Shown here: piece after piece, positions 49,225 through 60,048 of the stretch | How positions within the stretch are numbered: position 1 is the first letter of the stretch | How the letters are laid out: every line of letters starts with the position of its first letter | Origin: Aptenodytes patagonicus | Taxonomy: Eukaryota; Chordata; Aves; Sphenisciformes; Spheniscidae | NCBI RefSeq assembly: GCF_965638725.1 | Contig: NC_134982.1 | Coordinates: 46,361,182-46,425,181, forward strand | Direction: 5' to 3' | DNA length: 64,000 bases | Notes under the pieces: model-generated | Told to the model about the DNA's origin: nothing | Seen by the model: only the letters and a program-made list of their open reading frames with translations | Database searches by the model: none | Translations under genes and position numbers: made by a program

Positions 49225-51284
49225 CTAGAAATTAAAAAGTTAAGAGTTGTATTTTAAAATTAATCCAGCGATAAACACTGGTTATTATTTGTTATGGAAA
49301 TCTCAACAATCAAAGCCCTGGCTCGGTAATACCATCAAGGCAAGCAAGTCTTGGTAGAAAGCAAAATTTGCTCCAACCAAACAAAAGGCAGTTCAAAACT
49401 CAGCTAGGTTTCTCCTCTTAAAATGTCTAACACCTATGGGTGGTTCACAAAGTGCAGAGACAGCCTATGGCTTTTTGGGGCATTAAGGTCTAGACGCTTT
49501 TAGGACAGATAACTACTTTTAAGAGTCCACATCAGAGTCTCAGCTCAGTACAGGAAAGCTTTGAAAGAATGACTGAAGGAACTTTGTAGCGTGTAGAATA
49601 TGTAGGAGGCAATAATGAGGATGGCCCTGAAGCCATTCTACATCATCTGAATATTCCCCTTTCCCCACAGTAGACACTATTCACCTTGTTAAGGATGAAA
49701 ATTGTGATCAGAGGAGATAGAGATACAGAAGTTGAGTAGCAATCCATCTGCCAGGCAAATCTGATACAATGATCAAGAAACAATGCTGCACTGCCCAGTG
49801 CACTCTGCACATTTTACCTAGACCAGCATTCTGAGGTCTCACATTACTGGGTATTAAGCACTCATATTTCATATTATCTTAGTATTCTCTAAAAAATCCG
49901 GGCTACCGATTTGTGCCCCCGCCCCGCCCAGTCATGTCCATATTCTTATTGTAAAATACTTCCAGGAAGCTATAATTCCAATGTTACCATAAACCCATGT
50001 GGATTGTGAGAAGGGGTTACCTGAATGAGACTGGCTAAACACACGTAAGCAACAGTGGTCACATCGACACTGAATATTGTATGATTTAAACATAGCCACA
50101 CACAACCAAACAAAAAAGGTTTTCTCTTTCAAAAGACGTGTAGGTGCTTAAGGATGCAGAGAAGGCTGTAGGGCATTTAGAAGAAGCACCTAAACAGCAG
50201 GAAATGCCCTTCTGTTGCCTTTAATATGGGAGTAGGGTACCTGATTTTCTTAAGTGTTTTTTTTTTAAGTTCTGGAGGCCCCAAAAGCACCCTTAGGCAT
50301 CCCAGTGTCTGCTTTCTATAGGCCTGACGCTTTTAGTGTTCATCCTCCTCTTAAGCAGAAGAGGTGTTCTGCTCTCACATGAGTGACAAAACAAGTAGGA
50401 TTCCTGTCCTAAAGACCTGACTTCATAGCCAGTTATGTATGATTGTGGAGATGCAACTATTCCAGCTAAGAGCTGAAAGAAAAGTTTAAAACACACAAAG
50501 TGAACTTGCTTCCTATTTTAGGGAAGAAACTGCCGTCAAATCTGAATTTCAGAGTAATCTAATACCAGCTTGTTTTACAGTCTACAGTCATCCCCAGAAG
50601 CAACGCCGCCAGGCTGGATGATGACACACTCCCTGCGCAGGAAGGGAGCACAGAGTCAAAGTTCACACTCGCCTCTGACTCCCAGCCACAATGTGAGGTG
50701 CTGGCCTGGTGTGGGGAGCGTGGGCTGCCCCGGAGGGTCAGTAGCAACGCAGCCGGGGGACGACATGGTTCTCTGCGGGGCCAGAAGCAGCGGGCAGCAC
50801 CGGCCAAGTTGCCAACAGGACCCAGACAGTGATGTTATGATACAGGCCTCCGTCACCACCACGCAGGAAACACGCTACGTGGGCCGGGGCTCCCTCGCTC
50901 CCGCGCGGCAGCCGCCGGCCCCCTCCCTCCAGTCCTCTCACCGGCTGACGAAGGCCCCCAGCCCCCTCCTGCCTCTCCCCCACCCCCCCGAACAACCGAA
51001 GGCCCGGGGAACGGCCTGGCGGAGGGACAGCCGGGCGGCCGGTGTAGGGCAGCGGCGGGGACTGCGGCGCGGCAGCCCCCCTGCCCGCTCGGCCCTGCCC
51101 CGCCGCCTCAGCCGCACAGCCCGCGGGCGGAGGGGCCGGCGGGCCGCGGCCCAGGCCCGGGAGGGGGGCAGGAAGGCAGGCGCAGGGCCGGGCGAGGGGG
51201 AGAGGACGCCGGGGGCCACCGCCCGCTGCTGGGGAAGGCCTTGCCGGGCCGCCGGCCGCCACCCGCCGAGAGAAGGGCACTCAC

Positions 51285-51345
51285 CGGCCGCCGACGGCCC
51301 GCTTCCTACCGCCGCCCCGCCATTGTGCCGCGGCGGAAACGGCAG
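51285..51345 (-). other. TUT7: TUT7 non-coding exon 1 (5' UTR, start approximate)
   Basis: The gene strand has a consensus donor GCCG|GTGAGTG at 51284-51285 inside the CpG island, and the next acceptor in line is that of exon 2 at 49225. The 5' edge is unknown and set near the first GC-rich promoter motifs. Intron 1 would be about 2.06 kb. Confidence 0.6.
51306..51323 (-). other. Five-codon upstream ORF in TUT7 exon 1
   Basis: ATG at 51321-51323, context ACAATGG (A at -3, G at +4, a strong Kozak match), reads M-A-G-R-R and stops at 51306-51308. It is about 20 nt before the exon 1 donor. It lies in the mRNA if transcription starts upstream of 51323. Confidence 0.5.
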
Positions 51346-51779
51346 CGGTCCCTCGGCGCGGCCGATCCGCGCGGGTCTTCCGGCAGCCCGGCCCCGCCGC
51401 CCGCCGGGGCGTGGCCGCGGCCGGGCGGGGCGGGGCGTTCAGGAGAGGCGTGCGGGAGGTTGATGGGCAGGTAGATTTCGGCTGCGGGCGGGAGAGCCCT
51501 CCGAGCAGCTGCCTGCGCGGCTGCCCCCGGGCGTCCCTTCACCCGCGGCGGAGCGGGGACCGCAGCAGCCGTGTCCGATGTGGGTCGCCAGGCAGGCTGC
51601 TGGTGGCGAACGCGTTGTGTCGCGGCCAGCCCTGCCAACGCAGGGGCCACGAGTGGGCGTGGAAAGCTCTTCCCCGCAGCTGGGAGAACACGGCAATTAG
51701 CCTTCTGTGGGACCCAGCTAAATTAAAGAGGTGTAACGTGTGCACTGCGGTCATCTTCCTGGAAACGCAATGGTGAATA

Positions 51780-53810
51780 AGTGGACTGGCACGAGCAATC
51801 ACAAGAGCAGTAGAATATAAGTAACTACTGCAGAATAGTCCCTGAATGTAACGTCGTTTGCTCATCCGTCGGAGAACTGAAGACGCTGCCACGGTGCAGG
51901 GTACCAAACCCGACCCCCATATAGTCTGCGTGTCCCATCAAACTAACCACCCCGGCCGAAGTAGCTGATGTTCACAGCAAATTACCCACGAGAAACAGAA
52001 ACACAAATCACAGGAAGTGGGAAAACCCGGGGCAGGTGGGGAAGTGGACACACACCGGGTTTCCTGTAGAAGAAAAACTTCTACTTCCCTTATCACTAAA
52101 TTACCCGTCTCACTGAATTAAGTGACCTGTGTGTTTTGTGAACATCGCTTGAACTTGCTCAGCCTCTCCCTCTTACAGCTTCCTCCTGTTTCTGCATGCC
52201 CTCTTCATTACCTAATTATTGCCTAGTTTAGGAGGGTCTCTTTCTACTGCTCTTTTGCATCCTTATTTATGGAAAAGAAGTGTCTTTAACCCACCTCATG
52301 AGAATTCACCTTCCCGTTCCGATCCAGACTTCCTTAGCAAAACGTGTACAAGTATACAGATTTTGAAGGGAGGTAAATAGTAGAGACTTCCCAAAATTAC
52401 TTATGGTACCTTTCAAAGACAGGACATTATAGCTTTATAGCCTAGTGCTTTGCATCAGCACTTGGAAGTGACTTTTGCCTTCCCCTATATGACCTCTTCA
52501 AAATGAGAAAAATCTCCTGGCAAGACACTCTCTGGAGAGGGCTTGGCATGGAAGGATAGCTTAACTTACCAAAACCATTGCTGTGAGCAGATGTGGCTGG
52601 GGTGCCAAACACAGAAATGTTTCTGGGCCCTGTCTTGCCTCCTTCCATAAAATTGCCTGAGTGGCTGCAGACTCAGCATGTTTCATGTCATACTGACTGC
52701 GGTGGGTCAAACAATGTTTGGTCTTACGGAAGCTCCTCGCTAGTGCACCCATGCAAGACTGTCTCAAGTTCCTCTCATTTTTATGAATCTAAAATTCCTG
52801 TTGTTTTTATCTAACTCACGGATTCTGTTTTAGATTTAGACGGACAATTGTATACTCAAATACTAGCATGTTCTATGATCAGACAAATACAAGAGGAATT
52901 GAGATAAAAGGGTCATATGTCCTAAATATACATGATACTTGGAGGGCCCAAACTTTGACTAGCTGAGATTTTTTTCTAAATAGGTAGCATGAAGAGACAA
53001 TTAGTCAGCTTTTGTGAGAAAAAGTAAACTTAGCATACTGAATACAAATATGCCAAAATGGGAAAGAGAATTAGCAGATCTTGCTAAATTTACCTGGAAT
53101 AAAAGAAAATGAGACAAATTGAAAAATACTAAAAGAGTACAACTCACTAAATCAAGTAGGATGAGCCAGATACATATAAATGATAAGACTGAACTTAAAG
53201 AACAAATCACAGTATTGGGCATCACAGAATCCTATTTTATTTTTGAAGAGATGTAACCTCTGGAATTTCTTGAGCGCTAATTTTGAATCTGCCACAGACT
53301 TTTTGCTCCAGCTTAAGCAAGTCATTACATTTCCAGTTTCTCCATAATTACATTTACTTAGCTCAAACAAGTATTTGGTACATTTTTTAAATAGCTTTTT
53401 TTTGCGTGGTGCAACAGATACTATTTTCCTTTAGGAAAGCTTGCCCACCAAGAGAAAAAAGATTGATGTTTTCTGTGGTTTTGTGTGATAAACTGGGCCA
53501 ATTAGGGATCAGAAACCTGCCATACTGGTGCTAATGGGGATTGGATTACCCAGGCATAGGAGTGGTAGGAAGCAGAGGTGGAGTGCCTATTTTGACTGTG
53601 ACTCAGCCATCTCTTGGAGCCTCACGCCATGTCTGCTGTCTTTGTCACCTCAACATTTCACTGTTGCAACACTCTCCAGCTTGAAAAGCTACTAAGAAGT
53701 GTTGAAAACGTTGCTGCTTGTCTACATCAGTGGAAGATTGCACTGCTTGCAGATAAGTCAGAAAACCTGTCTGCCAGATATTTTATGGTGAGTTTTCCCT
53801 GAAGACACTG
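51780..53810. other. Intergenic upstream of TUT7
   Basis: Nothing recognised on either strand. Unique AT-rich sequence with scattered short ORFs and no repeat I can name. Confidence 0.5.
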
Positions 53811-53856
53811 GAGCTGACCCATTTACACCTGAAAAGAATGTGGCCCAGTGTTGTGT

Positions 53857-53992
53857 CCCCTCCCAGCTTCTTGTGCGCCCCAGCCTACTCACTGGCAGGG
53901 CAGTGTGAGAAGCAGAAAAGGCCTTGACTCTGTGTAAGCACTGCTCAGCAATAATGAAAACATCCATGTAGTATCAACACTGTTTTCAGCAC
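53857..53992 (-). mobile_element. Partial LTR abutting the provirus 3' LTR
   Basis: Sequence matching the U3 interior of the adjacent LTRs, in the same orientation (compare CTCCCAGCTTCTTGTGC here with 59846 onward, and the segment AAGCACTGCTCAGCAA). It joins the end of the 3' LTR directly at 53992/53993. Its promoter-proximal and R/U5 parts are absent. Confidence 0.75.
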
Positions 53993-54607
53993 TGTCGTGG
54001 TTTAATCTCAGTCGGCAACTGAGTACCACACAGCCGCGCGCTCACTCCCCCCTACCCGGTGGGATGGGGGAGAGAATTGGAAGAGCACAAGTGAGAAAAA
54101 CTCGTGGGTTGAGATAAAAACAGTTTAATAATTGAAATAAAATGATAATAATAATAATATGATAATAATAATAATACACAAAACAAGTGATGCACAGTGC
54201 AATTGCTCACCACCCGCCGACCGATGCCCAGCCAGTCCCCGAGCAGCGGCCCCCCCGGCCAGCTTTCCCCAGTTTATGTACTGAGCATGACGTCACATGG
54301 TATGGAATGTCCCTTTGGCCAGTTTGGCTGTGCCCCCTCCCAGCTTCTTGTGCACCTCCAGCCTTCTCAGTCGGTAGGGCATGGGAAGCTGAAAAGTCCT
54401 TGGCTAGTGTAAGCATTACCTAGCAACAACTAAAACATCGGTGCGTTATCAACTTTGTTCTCATCCTAAATCCAAAACACTGTACCAGCTACTAGGAAGA
54501 AAATTAACTCTATCCCTGCCAAAACCAGGACAAGCACAAATCCAAAACATAGCCCCGTACTAGCTGCTATGAAGAAAACTAACTCTATCCCAGCCAAAGC
54601 CAGCACA
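53993..54607 (-). repeat. Provirus 3' LTR
   Basis: 615 bp, TG...CA ends on the minus strand (TGTGCTGG at 54600-54607; CACGACA at the far end). Differences from the 5' LTR include a tandem duplication of the first 65 or so bases of U3 (54477-54607), an AAT-type microsatellite at 54142-54178, and an intact CRE, TGACGTCA, at 54288-54295. Confidence 0.9.
54142..54178. repeat. AAT microsatellite inside the 3' LTR
   Basis: GATAATAATAATAAT repeated around a TATGATAAT break. The 5' LTR has a comparable repeat at the corresponding position. Confidence 0.9.
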
Positions 54608-54620
54608 TTCTCCACCCCTT
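54608..54620 (-). other. Polypurine tract of the provirus
   Basis: AAGGGGTGGAGAA on the minus strand ends exactly at the 3' LTR start, the expected primer for plus-strand DNA synthesis. Confidence 0.85.
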
Positions 54621-55040
54621 ATTCCATACCATTTACGTCATGTTCAGGTCCCACCCTATTGCAATAGATCCTCATTAACCACCCCTTTCCCTGTAAAATG
54701 TTTGTGAAATGCCCGTAAATATCCAGAAAATGTTTATTGAGTTCATTTGGTCTATGACTTTGGGCTTCATCTGTTATGGTGGTCACTCAGGACAGGAGAG
54801 GTGGTGCGTTGTGGGGAGTTACCGAGCACCAAAGCCAGCTCAGGTCGGGTCACTGCTTCTTGTGAGGTTTGTCCTTCATTGGTTCAGGTGGTTTCTGCTG
54901 TAGTACTTCCTGTAGCAAGCAACTCAAATAATGGGTTACAATTTAAAGGTATATCCATTACATTTTCCATCCCTGGTCCCTTTGGACTAGGCCATAAGTT
55001 TTAACACTGCAATGAATTCCTCCTCTTGCCTCTAGCTTGG

Positions 55041-58000
55041 CTAGCAGCAAGAGGTTCCTGCTATAATACCTTTGATGTATGGCAGCCACAGTAGTGGTGA
55101 TATACAGCACCATGTAACACTGCCATCATACAACTCACACCATGGATTATTTTCACCCAGGATTAAATCACCTTGAGGTACACATTGGACTTCTCCATCC
55201 TTCCACATCGCCCACCTGCCAAGTGCACTTGGTTCTTTGAGCAAAAACAATCCCATGAATAGGTTTGCCCTTTCCTGAGGAAGGAATAACCCAGACTTTT
55301 TTTACCAGCCAGTTCCTTATATATACTCTGGGGACCTTATCTCCTTCCACAGTGCACAGGGGTTTTGGCTGGGCAGGGCCAGGTCAGCTGGCAGATCCTC
55401 TAGTGTTAACTAGCCAAGTGGCTTCTGCTAAATGTGTATCCCAATGCTTGAATGTCTCAGCACCCATTCTCTCAGTGTAGTGTTTAACAGTCCATTGTAT
55501 CGTTCAACTTTACTGGAGGCTGATGCATGATAGGGGATGTGATACACCCAGTCAATGCCATTCTCCTTGGCCCAGGTGTTTATGAGGTTGCTTCGGAAAT
55601 GAGTCCCATTGTCTGATTCAATTCTTTCAGGGGTGCCATGTCACCATAGGACTTGCTTTTCAAGGCTGAAGATAGTATTCCGGTTAGTGGCATGCGTCAC
55701 AGGGTATGTTTCCAACCATCCAGTAGTTGCTTCCACCATTGTAAGCACATGGTGGTTGCCATGGCACATTCGTGGTAGTGTGATATAATCAAGCTGCCAG
55801 GCTTCCCCATATTGATATTTCAGCCATCGTCCTCTATACCAAAAAGGCTTTAGCCTCTTGGCTTTTTTGATTATGGCACACATTTCATATTCATGGATAA
55901 CCTGCACAATGGTATCAATAGTCAAGTCCACCCCTCAATCATGAGCCCATTTGTATGTTGCATCCCTTCCCAGATGTCCTGAGGTGTCATGGGCCCATCG
56001 AGCTATAAATAGCTCACCCTTATGTTGCCAGTCCAGATCCACCTGAGCCACTTCAATCTTAGCAGCCTGATCCACCTGCTGGTTGTTTTGATGTTCTTCA
56101 GTGGCCCGACTCTTGGGTACGTGAGCATCTACGTGACGGACTTTTACTACGAGATTTTCTACCCGGGCAGCAATATCTTGCCACAATGCGGCAGCCCAGA
56201 TGGGTTTGCCTCTGTGCTGCCAGTTACTCTGCTTCCATTGCTGCAACCACCCCCACAGGGCATTTGCCACCACCCATGAGTCAGTATAGAGACAGAGCAC
56301 TAGTCATTTTTCTCATTCAGCAATATCTAAAGCCAGCTGGATGGCACCTCTGCAAACCGGCTCGACTCACCTGCTCCTTCAGCAGTTTCTGCGACTTGTG
56401 TAGGACTCCACACAGCAGCTTTCCACCTTCGACGTCTTCCCACAAGACGACAGGATCCATCTGTAAACAGGACATATTGCTTTTCATTTTCTGGTAATTT
56501 ACTGAACAGTGGAGCCTCTTCTACACGAGTTATCTCCTCCGGCGACACTCCAAAGTTTCGGCCCTCTGGACAGCCCATGATCACTTCCAGGATTCCTGGG
56601 CGACTGGGGTTTCCTATTCAAGCCCGTTGTGTGATCAGTGCAACCCACTTACTCCACGTAGCATCAGTTGCATGATGTGTACAGGGGACCCTCCCTTTGA
56701 ACATCCAGCCCAGCACCGACAGTTGGGGTGCCAGGAGGAGCTGTGCTTCGGTACCAACTACTTCTGAAGTGGCTTGAATTCCTTCATATGCTGCTAATAT
56801 TTCTTTTTCAGTTAGAGTGTAATGGGCTTCAGATCCTCTGTATCCCCAACTCCAAAACCCTAGGGGTTGAGCTCAGGGCTCTCCAGGTGCTTTCTGCCAG
56901 AGACTCCAGGTAGGGTCATTCTCCCTGGCTGATGTGTAAAGCACGTTTTTTACATCTTATCCTGTCTGGACTGGCCCAAGCGCTACTGCATGAACTATCT
57001 CCTGTTTAATTTGTTCAAAGGCTTGTCATTGCTCAGGGCCCCATTTGAAATTGTTCTTCTTCCGGGTCACTTGATAGAGAGGGCTTACAATCAGACTGTA
57101 ATTTGGAATATGCATTCTCCAAAAACCCACGACACCTAAGAAAGCTTGTGTTTCTTTTTTGTTAGTTGGTGGAGACATGGCTGTTATTTTATTGACCACA
57201 TCCATTGGGATATGACAATGCCCATCTTGCCATTTTATTCCTAAAAACTGGATCTCCTGTGCAGGTCCTTTTTCCTTACTTTGCTTTATAGCAAAACCAG
57301 CTTTCAAAAGAATGGTTTATTCTTCTCTCCTTCTCAAACACTTCTTCCGCTGTGTTGCCCCACACAATGATGTTATCAATATACTGCAGGTGTTCAGGAG
57401 CTTCACCCTGTTCCAGTGCAGTCTGGATCAGTCCATGGCAAATGGTAGGGCTGTGTTTCCACCCCTGGGGCAGTCGGTTCCAGGTGTACTGGACGCCCCT
57501 CCAAGTGAAAGCAAACTGTGGCCTGCACTCTGCTGCCAAAGGGATTGAGAAAAACGTGTTAGTGATATCAGTGGTTGCATACCATTTGGCGTCCTTTGAC
57601 TCCAGTTCATATTGGATTTCTAGCATGTCTGGTATGGCAGCACTCAGCAGCGGCGTGACTTCGTTCAGGCCACGATATTCTACTGTTAGTCTCCACTCTC
57701 CATTAGACTTTCACACTGGCCATATGGGACTGTTAAAGGGTGAGCCAGTCTTGCTGATCACTCCTTGGCTCTCCAGTCACCAGATCAGCTTATGGATGGG
57801 AACCAGGGAGTCTCGATTGGTGCAATATTGTTGCTGATACACTGACATGTTAGCAATTGGCATCTGCTGTTCTTTAACCCGCAGTAACCCCACAACAGCA
57901 GGATCTTCCGAGAGACCGGGCAGGGTGGACAGCTGTTTAATTTCCTCTGTCTCTAAGGCAGCTATACCAAAAGTCCACCAGTACCCTTTTGGGTCCTTGA

Positions 58001-58259
58001 AATACCCTCTCCTGAAGTAGTCTATGCCAAGGATGCACGGAACCTCTGGGCCAGTCACAATGGGGTGCTTCTGCCACTCATTCCCAGTTAGGCTCACTGC
58101 AGCCTCCAGTACAGTTAGCTGTTGGGATCCCCCAATCACTCCAGAAATACAGATGGGTTCTGCCCCTTTATAGCTTGATGGCATTAGGGTACACTGTGCA
58201 CCGGTGTCTACTAGAGCTTTATACTCCCATGGGGCTGATGCACAGGCCATTGAACCCAC
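55041..58259 (-). pseudogene. Retroviral protease-pol remnant
   Basis: Broken protease, reverse transcriptase, RNase H and integrase of the provirus. Protease (58259-57777): a retropepsin DTGA motif at residues 18-21, then the linker into RT. RT (57776-57026): fingers and palm present, interrupted by TGA at 57777-57779 and 57711-57713 and by a frameshift near 57310. The polymerase motif reads YIDN (57372-57383) instead of YxDD. RNase H (56584-55935): FTDGS and YTDSW acidic motifs. Integrase (55990-55041): an N-terminal His-His/Cys zinc site with the first Cys replaced by Tyr (near 55890), a core Asp in DYITL, SDNGT, and the downstream Glu; stops at 55935-55937 and 55641-55643. Every stop listed is TGA. 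The family is established by these motifs. No function is expected. Confidence 0.92.
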
Positions 58260-58439
58260 ACAGTCCAGTAAACCCAGGTGTCCCTTTTCTCCACCTGGCC
58301 GAAGGCAGGGCCCCTCTATTCCTGGTTGGAGTCTTCATTACTTGATTTTTGTAACTGCAAAACAGAAGTCCCTTTACCCAGGTCAAAAGTACAATCAGCC
58401 CTTCAACTCTGCCCAGCAGACACCGGAGCAGTAATTTTC

Positions 58440-59170
58440 CTGGATGGATGCCTTTTGGCTGGTTTTTTTCCTTGCAATTCCTGTACCCGAGCTTCTAGTC
58501 TCCAGGTAGGTTCACCATCCCACTTCCTCATGTCCTCCTCCTGGTCACACAGGAAGAACCACAGGGTTGCACATGGTGTGTGCCACTGGTACCCTCTCCC
58601 TTGAACAGAAAAAGGCTGATTCTAATAGCTGGAACATTGGTTGGTGTGGGTAAGGAATCCTTCTCGCATTGCTCAGACAATTTTCAGGTCAGTTCCTTCA
58701 CAGCTGAGACACAGGCCTGTAGGGAGGAAGCAAGATTATCTTTGTATTCTTGGAGTTGTCTGGCCAGTCCATCCATAGTTGGTGCCTGTGTGTCAGTCCA
58801 GCTCATTATCGCCAGGGTGTTGGTGTATGACGTCAGTGCACTTCGTATAAACTTTTGCCACATGAACCACGTGCACAAGATTTCATCTGGGTCTTTGGAT
58901 ACCTGCTCATCATCCAGGTTGTCATAGATCACCTCTGCCATGGCTAATTCCCTCAGATACTGGATACCTCCCTCAATGGTGGTCCATTTGCTTTGGGAAT
59001 TTGCAAGTTCTTCCTTGAAGGGATATGGGTCATTCACACTTGACAGGAGTCACCGCCAAAGAATGAGGACTCCTGCCCTTTTTCCAATCCCTTTGTCAAT
59101 GACCTTATCCTTAGCAAGGGATCCCAGCTGCCGGGCTTCCTTACCCTCTAATTCCTGACTATTGGCGCCA
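58440..59170 (-). pseudogene. Retroviral gag remnant
   Basis: The longest open piece is 58684-59037 (117 codons), upstream of the protease and in the same orientation. I place it as gag, probably capsid, from position and from its Trp/aromatic-rich helical character (CTWFMWQKFIRSALTSY). A TGA lies just before it (near 59050). Matrix and a full nucleocapsid are not recognisable. Much of gag is deleted: only about 0.35 kb separates the PBS from this region. Confidence 0.65.
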
Positions 59171-59390
59171 ATATCCCAGAACAGGCAGAACATCACTAAG
59201 AACTACTACAACAAACTGCAAAAGCCAACATCAATCTTCAACATGTATGGCAAAAAAAAAGAGCATGGCAAAGATCAGATAAACTGATATTGAGAACAGT
59301 TGAATCAATATCACGACCCGCAACTCTTAAGAGATATAAATCCCTTCTAATACACTCTGGTCAAATCTGTTATTATCTCAAACCCTTTGT

Positions 59391-59408
59391 GCCCCATGTT
59401 GGGTGCCA
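59391..59408 (-). other. Primer binding site, tRNA-Lys type
   Basis: TGGCACCCAACATGGGGC on the minus strand, 8 nt after the 5' LTR. It matches the tRNA-Lys1,2 primer site used by betaretroviruses except at two positions, each explained by CpG decay (CGC to CAC, ACG to ACA). The 8-nt spacing is longer than the usual 0-3 nt. Confidence 0.75.
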
Positions 59409-59416
59409 AAAAGGAC

Positions 59417-60048
59417 TGTTGTAGCTTAACCCCTCCCTGGCAACTGAGCACCACACAGCCGCTCACTCACTCACCCTTGGTGGGATAGGGGAGAAAATCA
59501 GAAGGGTAACAGTGAGAAAACTCCTGGGATGAGATAAAAACAGTTTAAAAATTAAAAAGAAATAACAACAACAACAATAATAATAATAATGATGATGATG
59601 ATGATGATGATAATGTGAGGAAAAGAGTGAAAAAAATAACAAAGAGAAGGAAAAATAAAACCCAAGAAAAGGCGTGTGATGCAAATGGAAACAATTGCTC
59701 ACCACCAACTGACTGATGCCCAGCCAGTCCCCAGGCAGCGCCCCCCCAACTCATTTTCCCCCTAGTTTTATTGCTGAGCATGGTGTCATATGGTATGGAA
59801 TATCCCTTTGGTCAGTTGGGGTCAGCTGTCCCAGCTGTGCCCCCTCCCAACTTCTTGTGCACCCCCAGCCTCCTCGCTGGGGTGGGGTGGTGTGAGAGGC
59901 AGAAAGGCCTTGACTCCGTGTAAGCACTGCTCAGCAACAACTAAAACATCCCTGTGTTATCAACACTGTTTCCAGCACAAATCCAAAACATAGCCCCGTA
60001 CTAACTACTATGAAGAAAATTAACTCTATCCCAGCCAAAACCAGCACA
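59417..60048 (-). repeat. Provirus 5' LTR
   Basis: 632 bp, TGTGCTGG at 60041-60048 and ACAACA at the far end. U3 runs to the segment CAGCAATAAAACTAGG (about 59764-59779), where the solo LTR has its TATA box. R/U5 carries a GAT/AAT/AAC microsatellite (59560-59612). Confidence 0.92.
59560..59612. repeat. AAC/AAT/GAT microsatellite inside the 5' LTR
   Basis: A compound trinucleotide run (AACAACAAC, AATAATAAT, GATGATGAT) in the transcribed part of the LTR. Confidence 0.9.

Larger units (their letters stand above)
50880..51620. promoter_or_regulatory. TUT7: CpG island / TUT7 promoter
   Basis: A dense CpG cluster with an ETS motif (CTTCCGG, 51377-51383) and multiple GC boxes, TATA-less, covering the predicted exon 1. 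The 297-codon plus-strand and 180-codon minus-strand ORFs across it are composition artefacts. Confidence 0.85.
53993..60048 (-). mobile_element. Decayed endogenous retrovirus, env-less, Lys-type primer site
   Basis: A provirus of about 6.06 kb read on the minus strand. Order: 5' LTR (59417-60048), primer binding site, gag remnant, protease, reverse transcriptase, RNase H, integrase, polypurine tract (54608-54620), 3' LTR (53993-54607). The primer site type and the protease/pol order point to a class II (beta-like, ERVK) retrovirus by inference. No env-like ORF lies between integrase and the polypurine tract (54621-55040). Coding regions have several in-frame stops and at least one frameshift, so it is non-functional. 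The LTRs differ by many substitutions and by a duplication, so the insertion is old. It is in the same transcriptional orientation as TUT7, about 2.7-8.7 kb upstream. Confidence 0.92.

Noticed and set aside
50570..51463. 297-codon plus-strand ORF at the TUT7 promoter, and the 180-codon minus-strand ORF over it
   Set aside because: Both span the CpG island, have no domain and are low-complexity; stop codons are simply rare in this composition.
54187..54423. Pro-rich plus-strand ORFs in the 3' LTR
   Set aside because: They fall inside U3/R on the strand opposite to the element and match nothing; similar ORFs recur in the other LTR because of shared sequence.
54621..55040. Search for env between integrase and the polypurine tract
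   Set aside because: Too short, with no signal peptide, transmembrane helix or surface/transmembrane motif in any frame.
59463..59781. Minus-strand ORFs rich in Ser, His, Tyr and Leu
   Set aside because: They are produced by the trinucleotide repeat inside the 5' LTR, not by a gene.
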